64,000 nt of DNA from Verrucomicrobiota bacterium (GCA_021772675.1 JAJFLO010000169.1:1-64000); one strand, 5' to 3'. Shown: positions 7,345 through 16,839, counted from the first letter of the stretch. The notes: a model not told the origin generated them from the letters alone. Made by a program: numbers and translations.

Positions 7345-8520
7345 TCAGGTTAATAATATTTTCTCAAAGATATTCATGCCCTGGTCAATTTCAGTTTGCG
7401 TAACCACCAGCGGAGGTAATAGCCGTACAACATTTTCGCCTGCTGATAATATTAGCAAACCTGATTGAGCTGCTTCTTTTACAATGGCATCCACAGCTCC
7501 ATCAAACTCAATTCCAATCATCAGGCCAATAGTTCGTAACTCCTTTATACTACTACATTTTTTAACCAGTGAGACGAGTTTTCCTTCGAGATATTGACCC
7601 ATTTTCTGGCAATTGAACAAAATATCTTCTTTTTCCATTACATCAAATACAGCCAGAGCTGCAGAACAAGCAAGTGGAGTACCGCCAAAGGTACTCGCGT
7701 GAGAACCTTTCGCCAGAACCTTTGCCCACTTTTCTTTGACTTCAAACGCACCAATGGGAAATCCATTACCAAGAGCTTTAGCCATAGACATAGCGTCTGG
7801 CTCAACATTGTAATATTGATAGGCAAAATAATGTCCCGTTCTACCCATGCCGCATTGAACCTCATCGAATAATAGGAGTATATTTTTTTCGTCACATAAA
7901 TTTCTTACGTCGTCCAAATATCCCTGTTCTGCAGGATACACACCCCCTTCTCCCTGTATGGGTTCTAATAGTATCGCAACGGTTCTGTCTTGAATCGTTT
8001 GTTCCAGCTTCCGTATATCGTTAAATGGAACGTGCACAAATCCACCCATATGTGGGTTAAACCCTTCTCTGAATTTTGGTTTGTCAGTCGCAGCAAGAGT
8101 TGCCAACGTTCTCCCGTGAAAGGATCTATTCATATACACTATTTCATGTTTGCCTTTGTCGCTGCCCCATTTTCTGGCGAACTTAATCATTCCTTCGTTG
8201 GCTTCGGCTCCACTATTTGCAAAGAATAATTTTCCCCCGAAACTTTTAGTAGAAATTTTCTCGGCAAGTTGCGGCTGAATTTCATTCATATATAAATTTG
8301 ATACATGAACAAGTTTTGCCGCCTGCCGCTGAATTGCTTCTGTTACAACCGGATGACAGTGGCCGAGATTACACACACTGATTCCAGAGGTGAAATCCAG
8401 ATATTTTTTACCAGCGGTATCCCAGACGTAACATCCCTGGCCTTTTACTAATGCTATGTCCGGCGAATACGTGCCGATCAAATATTTTTCTTGCAGCTCG
8501 TTTATTTGTTCTGTTTTCAT
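7345..8520 (-). CDS. argD: Acetylornithine aminotransferase
   Basis: A class III pyridoxal-phosphate aminotransferase of 391 residues that converts N-acetylglutamate semialdehyde to N-acetylornithine. SGAEANEGMIKFAR (103-116) binds the cofactor phosphate. LLLFDEVQCGMGRTG holds the cofactor-pairing aspartate (219), and SMAKALGNGFPIG holds the Schiff-base lysine (248). Class III enzymes overlap in specificity (ornithine, succinylornithine and GABA transaminases). Its position between argB and argF makes the arginine role the best reading. Only 4 bp separate it from argB. Confidence 0.95.
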   Translation of the reverse strand: MKTEQINELQEKYLIGTYSPDIALVKGQGCYVWDTAGKKYLDFTSGISVCNLGHCHPVVTEAIQRQAAKLVHVSNLYMNEIQPQLAEKISTKSFGGKLFFANSGAEANEGMIKFARKWGSDKGKHEIVYMNRSFHGRTLATLAATDKPKFREGFNPHMGGFVHVPFNDIRKLEQTIQDRTVAILLEPIQGEGGVYPAEQGYLDDVRNLCDEKNILLLFDEVQCGMGRTGHYFAYQYYNVEPDAMSMAKALGNGFPIGAFEVKEKWAKVLAKGSHASTFGGTPLACSAALAVFDVMEKEDILFNCQKMGQYLEGKLVSLVKKCSSIKELRTIGLMIGIEFDGAVDAIVKEAAQSGLLILSAGENVVRLLPPLVVTQTEIDQGMNIFEKILLT

Positions 8521-8524
8521 TGTG

Positions 8525-9400
8525 CTATGATTTTATTATTTGCGTTCCTACGCCCTTATCTGTGAATATTTCTAATAGTAATGAATGTTGAAGTCGACCG
8601 TCAATCAAATGGACCTTATTCGTACCGGCCATTAATGCCTTAATGGCACTCTGGATTTTCGGTATCATCCCCTCGGATATGATTGTCTGCTCAATTAAAT
8701 GATCGACTTCGTCCACCTTAATTGATGAAATTAAACTCGCTTCATCGGCCGGATCTCTCAATATTCCTGGCACGTCGCTTAAAAACACCAGTTTTCTTGC
8801 TTTTAACTTCTCCGCAATACCGCAAGCAGCAATATCACTGTTGATATTATATAGTTCTCCGTCAACTCCTTTTCCCACCGGTGTAATGACCGGAACAACA
8901 TCATCGTTTATAATGTTCAGAATTTTATCAATAAGTACGTCCTTTACATTACCAACAAACCCGATATCTTCTGGTTGATTGGTTTGCAAGTTTGTGGTCA
9001 ACATTTTTTGCGACCTAATGACTTCCTTACCCGACAAACTTTTTGCCCGACCGCCAAATTTGATTATTGCATTTACAAGCTTGGGATTCACATTGTCATG
9101 TAAAACCTCATCGACAACTGATATTGTATTCTCACAGGTAAATCTTAAGCCATTAACAAAATGGGTTTCGATCCCTTTTGATGCTAATTTTTCACTAATC
9201 TTCTTTCCGCCCCCATGAACGATAACGGGCTTCATTCCAACAAGTTCCATGAAAACGATGTCTCGAATGGTGCTTTCCACGCGATCTAAATCTTCCATCG
9301 CGCTGCCGCCAAATTTAACAACGATGATTGCATCTCTAAATCGTTGGATATAAGGCAGGGCTTCAATTAAAACTGCAGCTTTAGCAATGTACTCATTCAT
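8525..9400 (-). CDS. argB: Acetylglutamate kinase
   Basis: ArgB phosphorylates N-acetylglutamate, the second step of arginine synthesis. The amino-acid kinase fold shows VVKFGGSAM at 27-35 and VHGGGKKISE at 61-70. A later segment (GELYNINSDIAACGIAEKL) holds the nucleotide-site aspartates, and KLVFLSDVPGIL follows. The length of 291 is typical. An N-terminal helix (EYIAKAAVLIEALPYIQRF) like that of arginine-inhibited hexameric ArgB is present, so feedback control by arginine is likely. It is the first gene of the three-gene block. argC and argJ, which often precede it, are absent from the window. Upstream lies the hybrid repeat at 9520-9684. Confidence 0.95.
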   Translation of the reverse strand: MNEYIAKAAVLIEALPYIQRFRDAIIVVKFGGSAMEDLDRVESTIRDIVFMELVGMKPVIVHGGGKKISEKLASKGIETHFVNGLRFTCENTISVVDEVLHDNVNPKLVNAIIKFGGRAKSLSGKEVIRSQKMLTTNLQTNQPEDIGFVGNVKDVLIDKILNIINDDVVPVITPVGKGVDGELYNINSDIAACGIAEKLKARKLVFLSDVPGILRDPADEASLISSIKVDEVDHLIEQTIISEGMIPKIQSAIKALMAGTNKVHLIDGRLQHSLLLEIFTDKGVGTQIIKS

Positions 9401-9519
9401 TTGTATATTTTTTCGTGTTGAAATCGTTTAATAACATTACCCAAATCTGTGTAACCAATATGGTGAATCTGCCTAACTCGGGTTTCTCACAATACTTCCG
9501 TTACAAAAGCGTATATCAG

Positions 9520-9684
9520 CTAGCAGCCTGTCGAACTTTGGAAGAATCTACTACGAAAACCGCATTCTTGACCCATTTTTGTCCGATTTATCGTCGAATA
9601 TCACAATGTTTTCCTCGAAATCCGACAAAGATGTTCTCAATTTGACGATTTTCTCGCGACGAATCGCATGAATTAATCAGGTTA
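9520..9684 (+). repeat. Hybrid palindromic element: family B left half, family A right end
   Basis: The left end CTAGCAGCCTGTCGAACTTTG and the core (TTTTTGTCCGA ... TCGGACAAAGATG arrangement) are family B. The right end CGCATGAATTAATCAGGTTA is family A. The switch falls at the CTCGCGACGA box shared by both families. About 165 bp. Confidence 0.8.
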
Positions 9685-10147
9685 ATATAGGCAATATAAG
9701 CTTTCTCACCACAAAGTTTGTGAAAAAACCGGGCGAATCATTTGGGTACAAAGACATAACAATAATGCTCGGCAAATATTCAGACATGCCAGGCATTCCC
9801 GCAACACTTTCTGCTACAAATGGTTACACTGAATCTCTCAATTTTTTCACGAATTCGGGGGTTCGTAAAAAGGGTGTAAAATATATTGACACAATTGGCT
9901 AATACAATCTAACTGTATTAGAGTTAGCTTAAATTTTTCGTTTAAAGATCCTGCATATAATCCTGAGAGGCATGGTTTTCAGGTTTATTTCTATTCCAAG
10001 TTTTGTTTTATTAGCAAAGTTATACTGCAAGCAGTAGCTTTTTCGACATTCGTTATTCATTTCAGGCAACAATTTTACAGAAACCTGTCGAAAACCTGAT
10101 GGCTGTCAGTATATAAACTTAAACTCCACTTTCATAATATTCATACA
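9685..10147. other. Intergenic stretch with a small unassigned frame and a hairpin
   Basis: A + strand frame is open from 9672 and could start at a GTG at 9720, ending at 9902 (60 codons, KDITIMLGKYSDMPGIPATL in the middle). It is neat and protein-like, but I cannot assign a family and no good ribosome site precedes it. It may be the C-terminal piece of a deleted gene. Its stop lies at the hairpin at 9899-9921. The remaining 220 bp before the TPR gene presumably hold that operon's promoter; no clear boxes are visible. Confidence 0.35.
9899..9921 (+). terminator. Possible terminator hairpin
   Basis: CTAATACA and TGTATTAG form an 8-bp perfect stem with a 7-nt loop directly after the small frame ending at 9902. 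The stem is AT-rich and the T run (five T) lies about a dozen bases later, so termination strength is doubtful. Confidence 0.35.
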
Positions 10148-13075
10148 ATGAATAATTCAATGAAAAAGTTCATCGTGTTCATATTGGCAATGAACATTAG
10201 CGTCTCATTTGGTCAACATTTTGATACCTTTGAATCCGAATCTCTTTTTCTAAGGAGATTAAATGAAGAGCGGTTACACGATTTTTCTGAACTCCAGTTA
10301 TCTCTGATGTCTAAGAGATTTAGTAATAAGTCAGACCTCCTCTATCTGTTGTATGGAGAATTTTACGCGCTTCAAGGTCAATATGATCGGGCCAAGATTT
10401 CGTTATCAAAAATCTCTCAATCCAGCAGCCAATATCCTCATGGTATCTTAAAATTAATTGATATTACACGCAATACCGAGGGAAAAAAAGATGGCTATGT
10501 CAAATATTTTCATGCAATGAAGGATAAACCGGTTCCAATTGACCTCAATGACGCCCATCGAAACGCAATTTTATTATATTCCAAGTTACTTAGTGACGAG
10601 GGTAACATAAACAAAGCATTGGAGACCTTAAAGTATTTCGACCAATTACCGCATGATGAATCATTAGACGACAGAAAATTTAAGTTAATTCAGTGCCAAT
10701 TTTTTCTTAATTCGGTAAGTAATCTAGCAGATAAAGGAGGTTTGATTCATCCGTACAAAAATCAAATTGAAACGACTGTCAATGACCTAGAAACGCTTGT
10801 TTGGAAACTCGATAACACGGCGGCCAAAGCCTACGCAGAACTTGCACATGCATACAACCTATTAGGCAAACCGGAGAATGCCGTTGAAATCCTAAAGACA
10901 GGAGGAGACTTTCTATTCAAACTTGAGCAAGCTATAACAAAAAAGAATGGAGATGCGGCGCGCTCACCTCTAAAATTAGCTAACTTTTATATTGCCGAAG
11001 CTTTTTTTAAGTTAGCAGAAAAAAGTTTTTCTGACAGCAAATCAGAAACTGCAGAGGACTACTACTCCAAATCAATAACTAAGTATAATGATGTCGCAAA
11101 TAACTATTATGATTCTACAATAACAAGCAAGGCCTTTCTCAAAGTTACCGAAGTTAAAGTGATTCTTGAAGATAAGTTTGGAAAAAAGGTTCAATTCTCC
11201 AGTAATCAGGAACAGGTAATAAAATTCAAAGCGGGAAAATCAAAACTTCAGGCCAAAGAATACCAAACAGCGTCAACACTGCTTCTGGAATCTGCCGCTA
11301 CTGATTTAAGCTGGGTATTTGTGCCGGAATCTCTTTTTTATGCGTCCATTTCCTGCTATAAAATCGGGCGACTTATTGAGGCGATGGCAATCTGCCAATT
11401 TCTACAAGACAACTTCCCGAAAAATGATTTCACACATAAATCAATGTACAATCTAGCAGCTCACTTGTGGAAACAATCAGGTAATTTAAGTAAAGACAAA
11501 CTGCTAGTAATCGATCCTAAAAGTGATGCAATTGAATTATTCAGTCAATTCATTCGCATTGCACCTCAACACGCAAACGCTCCAAAATCGGCGATGATAA
11601 TTGCTGAAGCTCAATATGAACTAGGGAGGAAACAGTATCTAAGATTAATGGAGTCAGATAGCGACAACCCGAGTAATGAGAAAGTATCGAGGGAAAAAAT
11701 GCATTATGACTTCGACGTTGCGGCACGGTTGTATGATTTCATACTGCAAAAATATAGTGATAATGCAGAAGGAGTGAAGGCGCTAAGTCGTCTTGGATGG
11801 ATAAACATGATGCTGAGAAAGCACGAAGTTTCAGCGAATTATTTTCTGAAACATCATAATAAATTAAGCACAATGTCCCTTGAAAAGATTGCATCAAAGT
11901 ACCTTGCTGCTGTTGAATCGGGAAAAATTAAAAAGTTTAATAGAGCAAATGACCATTTAGGTGAACTGCTACATGTGTTCGACAATAACGCTCCACTATT
12001 AAAGTTTGAGTCATATCAAAATTATCATAAGCGGACATTGGATTTACTTGCTTCTAATAATGAAATTTTAGCTGAACTCAGCCATGAAGTAAATGACAAA
12101 ACCAAATTTTTTGATGTCTCAATTAATTGTTATAAAATTTTTGCAGGCAGATATCCTGGTGATCGTAAACAGACGCCAAATATCATGTTGAAAACAGCAA
12201 AGTTATATTTAAAAATGGGCGACCATGACAATGGAATACGATGGTTTGCAAAACTGGGTCAAAATTTCCCCGATACAAGTGAGGGAAAACATTCCGGATT
12301 TCTACTCGGAAAAACATATTGTGAATTAGAACTTTGGGACAAAGCATCATTTTCGTTCTCCAAACTTTCCTCAAATTTTCCATCCATGCCGTTAGAAAAT
12401 TTAAGATTTATTGCCGGCAAGTTATTTGGAGATATTGATGGCAAAAATTTAACGGGGATTGATCCGAAAATTGTTATGGCAGCCAATGAAGAAATTTTAT
12501 CCCGTGGTAAATCCAAAAAGACGACCAAATCTTTTGTAAAAGAACAGGCTGTATATAGAATTGGCCAATGTGAAATGGTAATGCAGAATTATAAGAATGC
12601 GATTACACGATTTAATGAGTTAACGATATCCAATCCCCCAAAAAACAAAAAAACACTTAGTTACTATTATTTTGACGCTCTGCTCTATAAGGCTGCATGT
12701 TTGAAAAAGACAAAACAGTACCAGGATGCATTGACAACATTAATCCAGCTCACCTCTCAATTGAATAAAAATACGTACCCGGAAAAATATTATAACGGGC
12801 TTTTAGCAGCAGGCGAAACTCTTCTGGAAATGGGCGACCTTGAAAGCGTAAAAAAATCGATGCCTCGATTTTTAAATATCATGACCTTCGCAGATATACA
12901 GAATTCCCATCAGAGAGATATAATTGAACAGGCATATTTTCAAGGAGCTGTAGCGTGTATCAAAATCGGCGATAACATTCAATTTGAACGCATCAGGAAA
13001 AATTATCTAACTGCCTTTCCTGAAGGCAAGTTTAACCAGGAAATTAATTCATTGACCTCTGGAAATATTCAGTGA
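10148..13075 (+). CDS. Large secreted TPR-repeat protein
   Basis: A 975-residue protein with an N-terminal export signal. The start at 10160 gives MKKFIVFILAMNISVSFGQ, a typical cleavable signal, and is as likely as 10148. The rest is a long alpha-helical solenoid of TPR-type units. Examples are ALQGQYDRAKISL near residue 75, AYAELAHAYNLLGKPENAVEIL near 235, LFYASISCYKIGRLIEAMAIC near 405 and YFDALLYKAACLKKTKQYQDAL near 845. Such repeats bind other proteins. It precedes a second small TPR protein and an ExbB-like channel in one direction. In Planctomycetes-Verrucomicrobia-Lentisphaerae type genomes such TPR proteins accompany ExbB/ExbD. It probably acts in the periplasm or at the outer membrane with that complex; the exact job is unknown. 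Confidence 0.75.
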   Translation: MNNSMKKFIVFILAMNISVSFGQHFDTFESESLFLRRLNEERLHDFSELQLSLMSKRFSNKSDLLYLLYGEFYALQGQYDRAKISLSKISQSSSQYPHGILKLIDITRNTEGKKDGYVKYFHAMKDKPVPIDLNDAHRNAILLYSKLLSDEGNINKALETLKYFDQLPHDESLDDRKFKLIQCQFFLNSVSNLADKGGLIHPYKNQIETTVNDLETLVWKLDNTAAKAYAELAHAYNLLGKPENAVEILKTGGDFLFKLEQAITKKNGDAARSPLKLANFYIAEAFFKLAEKSFSDSKSETAEDYYSKSITKYNDVANNYYDSTITSKAFLKVTEVKVILEDKFGKKVQFSSNQEQVIKFKAGKSKLQAKEYQTASTLLLESAATDLSWVFVPESLFYASISCYKIGRLIEAMAICQFLQDNFPKNDFTHKSMYNLAAHLWKQSGNLSKDKLLVIDPKSDAIELFSQFIRIAPQHANAPKSAMIIAEAQYELGRKQYLRLMESDSDNPSNEKVSREKMHYDFDVAARLYDFILQKYSDNAEGVKALSRLGWINMMLRKHEVSANYFLKHHNKLSTMSLEKIASKYLAAVESGKIKKFNRANDHLGELLHVFDNNAPLLKFESYQNYHKRTLDLLASNNEILAELSHEVNDKTKFFDVSINCYKIFAGRYPGDRKQTPNIMLKTAKLYLKMGDHDNGIRWFAKLGQNFPDTSEGKHSGFLLGKTYCELELWDKASFSFSKLSSNFPSMPLENLRFIAGKLFGDIDGKNLTGIDPKIVMAANEEILSRGKSKKTTKSFVKEQAVYRIGQCEMVMQNYKNAITRFNELTISNPPKNKKTLSYYYFDALLYKAACLKKTKQYQDALTTLIQLTSQLNKNTYPEKYYNGLLAAGETLLEMGDLESVKKSMPRFLNIMTFADIQNSHQRDIIEQAYFQGAVACIKIGDNIQFERIRKNYLTAFPEGKFNQEINSLTSGNIQ

Positions 13076-13136
13076 GTAAAATTCGTGATGGAATTCCTAT
13101 AAATAAGCTAACTTAGATGTATGTACAGGCAATAAA

Positions 13137-13892
13137 ATGAGATTCATATCTATATTTAGTTTTTACTTCATGATCTTAACGATCTGCAATTCCCAGAATG
13201 CAAAATCAGATTTTTATATTGTCGGCAAGAACAACAAAAAAATATACGGCATTGGAATTTCATCAGATAAATCTGGAAATATTTCCTTAAAACTCCCGCA
13301 CGGAGGAAATCAAAAGTTTAAAAAGGGTTCTTACAAAAGCGCTCATTGCCCAAAACCAAATGAACTCACAAAGGCAGGTCGATTAATAAAAGAAAAAAAA
13401 TTTGACAAGGCTCAAATCTTATTAGAGGAGGCATTTAGGAGTTACTGCTTCTTAGGATGGGCAGGAAGAATCGGATTGCTTCAATGTAAATTACTAAAGA
13501 GACAAAAAAAATTTTCAGAAGCAAACAAAATCATATTGGAATCATTCAAATATCAACTGTCTGAAAAATATGCAAAGGCATTCACATTTGAAAAAATCGA
13601 TGTTTTAATAGAACTAAAAAAATTCGAAGAAGCTGAACAAGAATTGATTAAACTAGGCTCATTGGAACCTGATGTTGTTGCATTTAAATATAATTCTCTC
13701 GGTAAACTCTCAGCATTGCGAGGCAACAAAAAAGAGGCGATTCTTCATTATTTAAAAACAATTCTACTGGTAAAAAACTCAGAGAATAGACGGAAAAATG
13801 CCTATTTAAACGTCATCAAATTGATGCAGGAAATGAATGATAATCGCCACATTGAATTTAGCAAAAAAATGAAAGATGAATTTCAAGATTAA
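13137..13892 (+). CDS. Secreted TPR-repeat protein
   Basis: A 251-residue protein with an N-terminal signal (FISIFSFYFMILTICNSQ). A small beta-rich segment follows (residues 25-60, DFYIVGKNNKKIYGIGIS), then TPR-type helices (LIKEKKFDKAQILLEEAF, KFEEAEQELIKLGSLEP, LSALRGNKKEAILHYLKTI). It lies 61 bp after the large TPR gene and 17 bp before the exbB gene, so the three form one operon. Both TPR proteins would be exported, placing them where an ExbB-type motor could energise them. The specific function is not known. Confidence 0.7.
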   Translation: MRFISIFSFYFMILTICNSQNAKSDFYIVGKNNKKIYGIGISSDKSGNISLKLPHGGNQKFKKGSYKSAHCPKPNELTKAGRLIKEKKFDKAQILLEEAFRSYCFLGWAGRIGLLQCKLLKRQKKFSEANKIILESFKYQLSEKYAKAFTFEKIDVLIELKKFEEAEQELIKLGSLEPDVVAFKYNSLGKLSALRGNKKEAILHYLKTILLVKNSENRRKNAYLNVIKLMQEMNDNRHIEFSKKMKDEFQD

Positions 13893-13909
13893 TAACGGGA
13901 ATTGAGCTT

Positions 13910-14680
13910 ATGAGAAATCGTTTTGTGTATAAATTATTTTTTAGTATTTTGATCATATTGATATCACATCTATCGATTAGCATGACCTATGCTAACGCGG
14001 AAACTCAAATCGGAGGAGAGCCGGCTGCGGCTGTTATTGTGCAGCCGGGTTTCAAGGACATTGTTTTTGGAAATGGTGCTGTAAATTTATTAATTTGGTT
14101 CTTAATCTTTCTTGCGTCTTTTGCAACACTAACATTTATCTACGATGGATTTTCTTTAATAAAGAAACGGAATTTATTGCCTGAAAGCCTCGTGCCCAGT
14201 GTTAGCGCATACCTACAGCGCAACGACCTTGATTCTGCAATAACGGTTTGTGAAAATCACCCAGGACCGCTTGCCAATATGTTATTGGCAGGATTCGCAA
14301 ACATACAAAATGGTATTGATTCCGCGCATGAAAATATAGTTGCTACAGCCGAGCTTGAAAACGAAAAAATCATTCAACGGATAAGTTATTTAAATCTATG
14401 TGGGCAGATTTCGCCGATGCTTGGCTTATTGGGAACAGTTGTGGGAATGGTGAAGGCGTTTGCCAGCCTGGCTGGTCAGGCTGGCGCAGCAAAGGCGCAA
14501 TTGCTCGCACTCGCGATTTCCGGTGCGTTATGGACAACAGTGGCAGGCTTATTAATATCAGTACCTGCACTTATTTTTTATACAATTTATAAAAATATTG
14601 CGACAAAGCGGTTAATTGAATCACAGACGATAGCAACAAATGTTATAAAGAGCATAGGGAGTATTGACGTTGAGGAATAA
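13910..14680 (+). CDS. MotA/TolQ/ExbB-type proton channel protein
   Basis: A 256-residue inner-membrane protein. The N-terminal signal-like segment and a Gly/Ala-rich linker (up to about 45) are typical of exbB genes in TPR operons. The first core helix is AVNLLIWFLIFLASFATLTFIY (57-78). A cytoplasmic loop with RNDLDSAITVCENHPGPLANML follows. The two-helix core is GQISPMLGLLGTVVGMVKAF, then LLALAISGALWTTVAGLLIS, the conserved channel region. It would form a proton-driven motor with ExbD. The downstream exbD overlaps its end but is truncated, so this motor may be dead or rely on the ExbD encoded at 43492. Confidence 0.88.
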   Translation: MRNRFVYKLFFSILIILISHLSISMTYANAETQIGGEPAAAVIVQPGFKDIVFGNGAVNLLIWFLIFLASFATLTFIYDGFSLIKKRNLLPESLVPSVSAYLQRNDLDSAITVCENHPGPLANMLLAGFANIQNGIDSAHENIVATAELENEKIIQRISYLNLCGQISPMLGLLGTVVGMVKAFASLAGQAGAAKAQLLALAISGALWTTVAGLLISVPALIFYTIYKNIATKRLIESQTIATNVIKSIGSIDVEE

Positions 14681-14825
14681 ATTTTCCCGATCATCAATCG
14701 ATTCGATTGAAACACCAATTGCATCATTAATTGATAGTGTCTTCCTTTTAATTATCTTTACAATACTGAAAAATGAACTACCCCGCCGCAAGCGGTCGGG
14801 GTATCGGGAAAAAACCTTTAAATAG
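14670..14825 (+). pseudogene. exbD remnant truncated by a repeat insertion
   Basis: A TTG at 14670, overlapping the end of exbB by 11 bp, opens a frame whose product has the ExbD start: a short basic N-terminus, then ETPIASLIDSVFLLIIFTIL. This is the single transmembrane helix with the essential aspartate (D in LIDSVF). After about 37 residues the frame enters a REP-like hairpin element at about 14776 and ends at 14823-14825 with unrelated residues (PRRKRSGYREK). The whole periplasmic domain is missing and I see no continuation beyond the repeat. The gene is inactive. Confidence 0.75.
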
Positions 14826-14849
14826 GAACGCTGCGAGCAGCGGGGTATT
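14779..14849 (+). repeat. REP-like double hairpin
   Basis: The first hairpin is TACCCCGCCGC, loop AA, GCGGTCGGGGTA with one bulged T (14779-14803). The second is CGCTGC, loop GA, GCAGCG (14829-14842), followed by GGGTATT, which pairs with the left flank. The element is far more GC-rich than the surrounding DNA and sits at the exbD break. Confidence 0.7.
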
Positions 14850-14987
14850 AAACCCAAGGCTACGCAATAAATTTTGTTAAAAACCACTCTATTCATTAGA
14901 GCGAATCAATCAAAAAGATTTTTATGTTCAATAAGCAAGAATGTAAACAATGGATACAGCCTCGACATTTAGAATGAGTGTGGGTCG

Positions 14988-16102
14988 TCAGGTGACGTGC
15001 TCCAACACATTTGAATAAAGGCGATTACTCTCACTTCGCATGCGAAAGTTCTGGTATTTATGCCAGTCTCCGCTGGCTTTTGTGCAACGAAGTTTTAACA
15101 CCGATTCTGCGCCAGTGAGCCGCCATTTGGCTCCCGCCTTACTCATTCGGTCTTTGACTAGGTTACCACAGGCCGATTCAATTACGCCGGTGGCTATAGG
15201 ATATCCGGCAGCCAAGTACTTATCGTAGCGCATATACTCCAGGTGATTTTCAAAGTATGTGATCACGGTTTCAATGTCTGTGCGTCGACTCCCCTCCAAT
15301 CCGATTTTTCATCAGTCGAATTCGGAGTCCGGTGATGACGCTCCTGGCCCGCCCCTGGAGGATCCATGTCAAGTATGTGCAGCACAAGATACGCGCAGCC
15401 TTCTTATCCCAAGTTGCCTAGGAAAGGCTACCCAAAAAGCTATTTTTTACCTTTTATTGACAAATATCGCACTATTTTCTGCCTACGGCATTTTGAAAAG
15501 TATTTTTGTAGTGACCTAAATTAAATTGGTTTCATTTTCAAGGTTGACATCGTTTGAATTCATGCTATCATCAATAAATATATTTTTAAAAATCAATCAA
15601 TACCTAAGAAATTTTGGAATGGAGTTTGTAGTGACCAAACAAAAACACTAACTCGTTGAAAAATAATATGTTACGACTTTTAGGTGTGAAAGTTTGGTTA
15701 TCCTTCCCTTCTAACGCTGTGGTTGCAGACTTGAGATAATCCACGACGTGAATGATGTCCAAAATATAAGCCGCATCTGGAAAGTGTTTCTTCGCCAAAT
15801 TCCATAGGCACGTAGCGCCATCCAAGATGCAGACAACCGTCGCTATCGAAGAGGCTGCAAAACGAGCTGAGGCACGCTGCTTGACCTCGGCATACAGATT
15901 CGATGACACTCTCATAATATTCAATATTTTCGGGGGTATTCTGCTTTTGCTTGGACTTCTTGTCTTTATCCGATAGTAATTCTGGCATAAGTAATAATTT
16001 AGCAATTTTTTCTCGGCATCTCGTTCTTTGAGGTGGGTTGCGGATATTTTCTATTACATCTGTTTCCAAAAGCGTACGTTTTATTTGATTTTGAATTTTC
16101 AT
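14988..16102 (-). mobile_element. Decayed ISKra4-family transposase
   Basis: Pieces of one transposase lie in order on the minus strand. The frame starting at 16102 carries a lysine-rich N-terminal part. The frame at 16005-15604 carries IATVVCILDGATCLWNLAKK and YILDIIHVVDYLKSA, the DDE-domain strands of the ISKra4 group. About 15300-15420 carries SVITGLR in another frame. The frame at 15299-14988 carries YLAAGYPIATGVIESACGNL and VKDRM, the conserved C-terminal block. At least two frameshifts, internal stops and an AT-rich interruption (about 15430-15635, bounded by copies of TTTGTAGTGACC) prevent a functional product. Terminal repeats were not identified. Confidence 0.8.
15544..15571 (+). promoter_or_regulatory. 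Consensus-like sigma-70 promoter in the transposon remnant
   Basis: TTGACA at 15544-15549 and TATCAT at 15566-15571 are separated by 16 bp in the AT-rich insert. It would drive transcription rightward, antisense to the transposase pieces; no + strand gene follows. It may be part of a small inserted element. Confidence 0.35.
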
Positions 16103-16206
16103 GCCGTCACTATAGACGACGTAACTGCACTTGTTCGGCGTTATTTATGGGTAAGGGGCAGGGCTAGGTTCTATGAGTCAGGCTTGAAGATAATCCAAGA
16201 CGGTTC

Positions 16207-16839
16207 TCAAATTTCTAATTTTGTGAACTGGTACTTAAGCAATTGTTCTGAAACAGTATATCCTGAGATATTCGTCGTATATTCGTTTTTAATTGCTGGA
16301 AAATAAACATCACAATCAAATACTGAATCAATTTTTGTAATGTAGATTTTTTTACACTGTTGCTGCCTTAATGCCTCAATATAAATCTGACAACCGCCAA
16401 TGACGAATGTATTGGGGCATTCGGCATTTTTGGCATAGACTAGCGCGTCTTCAAGGCTGTTAGTAAAGTATACCTTTTCGACTTTAGACGTAAACTGTTG
16501 TTTTGTCAAAATGATATTCAATCGATTGGGTAAGGGGCGAAATTTTTCAGGTAAAGAATCCCACGTTTTTCGTCCCATTATAACTGCATTGGGCAGTGCG
16601 GAATTATTACTCAGAGATATCGGTCTATGACTGTGTAGATGATCAAGGAATTCTGGGTAACTCGTAAAGGATTTTTTTGAGTTATCACCAAGTCCGTAAC
16701 GCTGTTCAATCTCACTGGTACTATGTGAACATGTTAGTTCTCGATAAAATTTCATGTCGCCCTTTAGTTTTGGCCAAGGTAAGGTACCGTTTTTGCCAAT
16801 TCCATTATTTTTTTCCATTGCGACGACAATGCTGAACAT
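16207..16839 (-). CDS. folA: Dihydrofolate reductase with an internal insertion
   Basis: DHFR reduces dihydrofolate with NADPH for thymidylate, purine and methionine synthesis. Recognisable parts are IVVAMEKNNGIGKNGTLPWPKLKGDMKFY (substrate aspartate D28), MGRKTWDSLP at 88-97, RPLPNRLNIILT, and FVIGGCQIYIEAL. At 210 residues it is about 45 longer than typical bacterial FolA. The extra length is a polar segment at roughly 38-82, between the substrate helix and the strand before MGRKTW. The fold motifs are otherwise intact. It lies 57 bp downstream of leuS on the same strand. A divergent DHFR-like reductase is possible but less likely. Confidence 0.9.
   Translation of the reverse strand: MFSIVVAMEKNNGIGKNGTLPWPKLKGDMKFYRELTCSHSTSEIEQRYGLGDNSKKSFTSYPEFLDHLHSHRPISLSNNSALPNAVIMGRKTWDSLPEKFRPLPNRLNIILTKQQFTSKVEKVYFTNSLEDALVYAKNAECPNTFVIGGCQIYIEALRQQQCKKIYITKIDSVFDCDVYFPAIKNEYTTNISGYTVSEQLLKYQFTKLEI

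Noticed and set aside
12183-12528. Overlapping minus-strand frames inside the large TPR gene
   Set aside because: Shadow frames of a strongly supported coding region.
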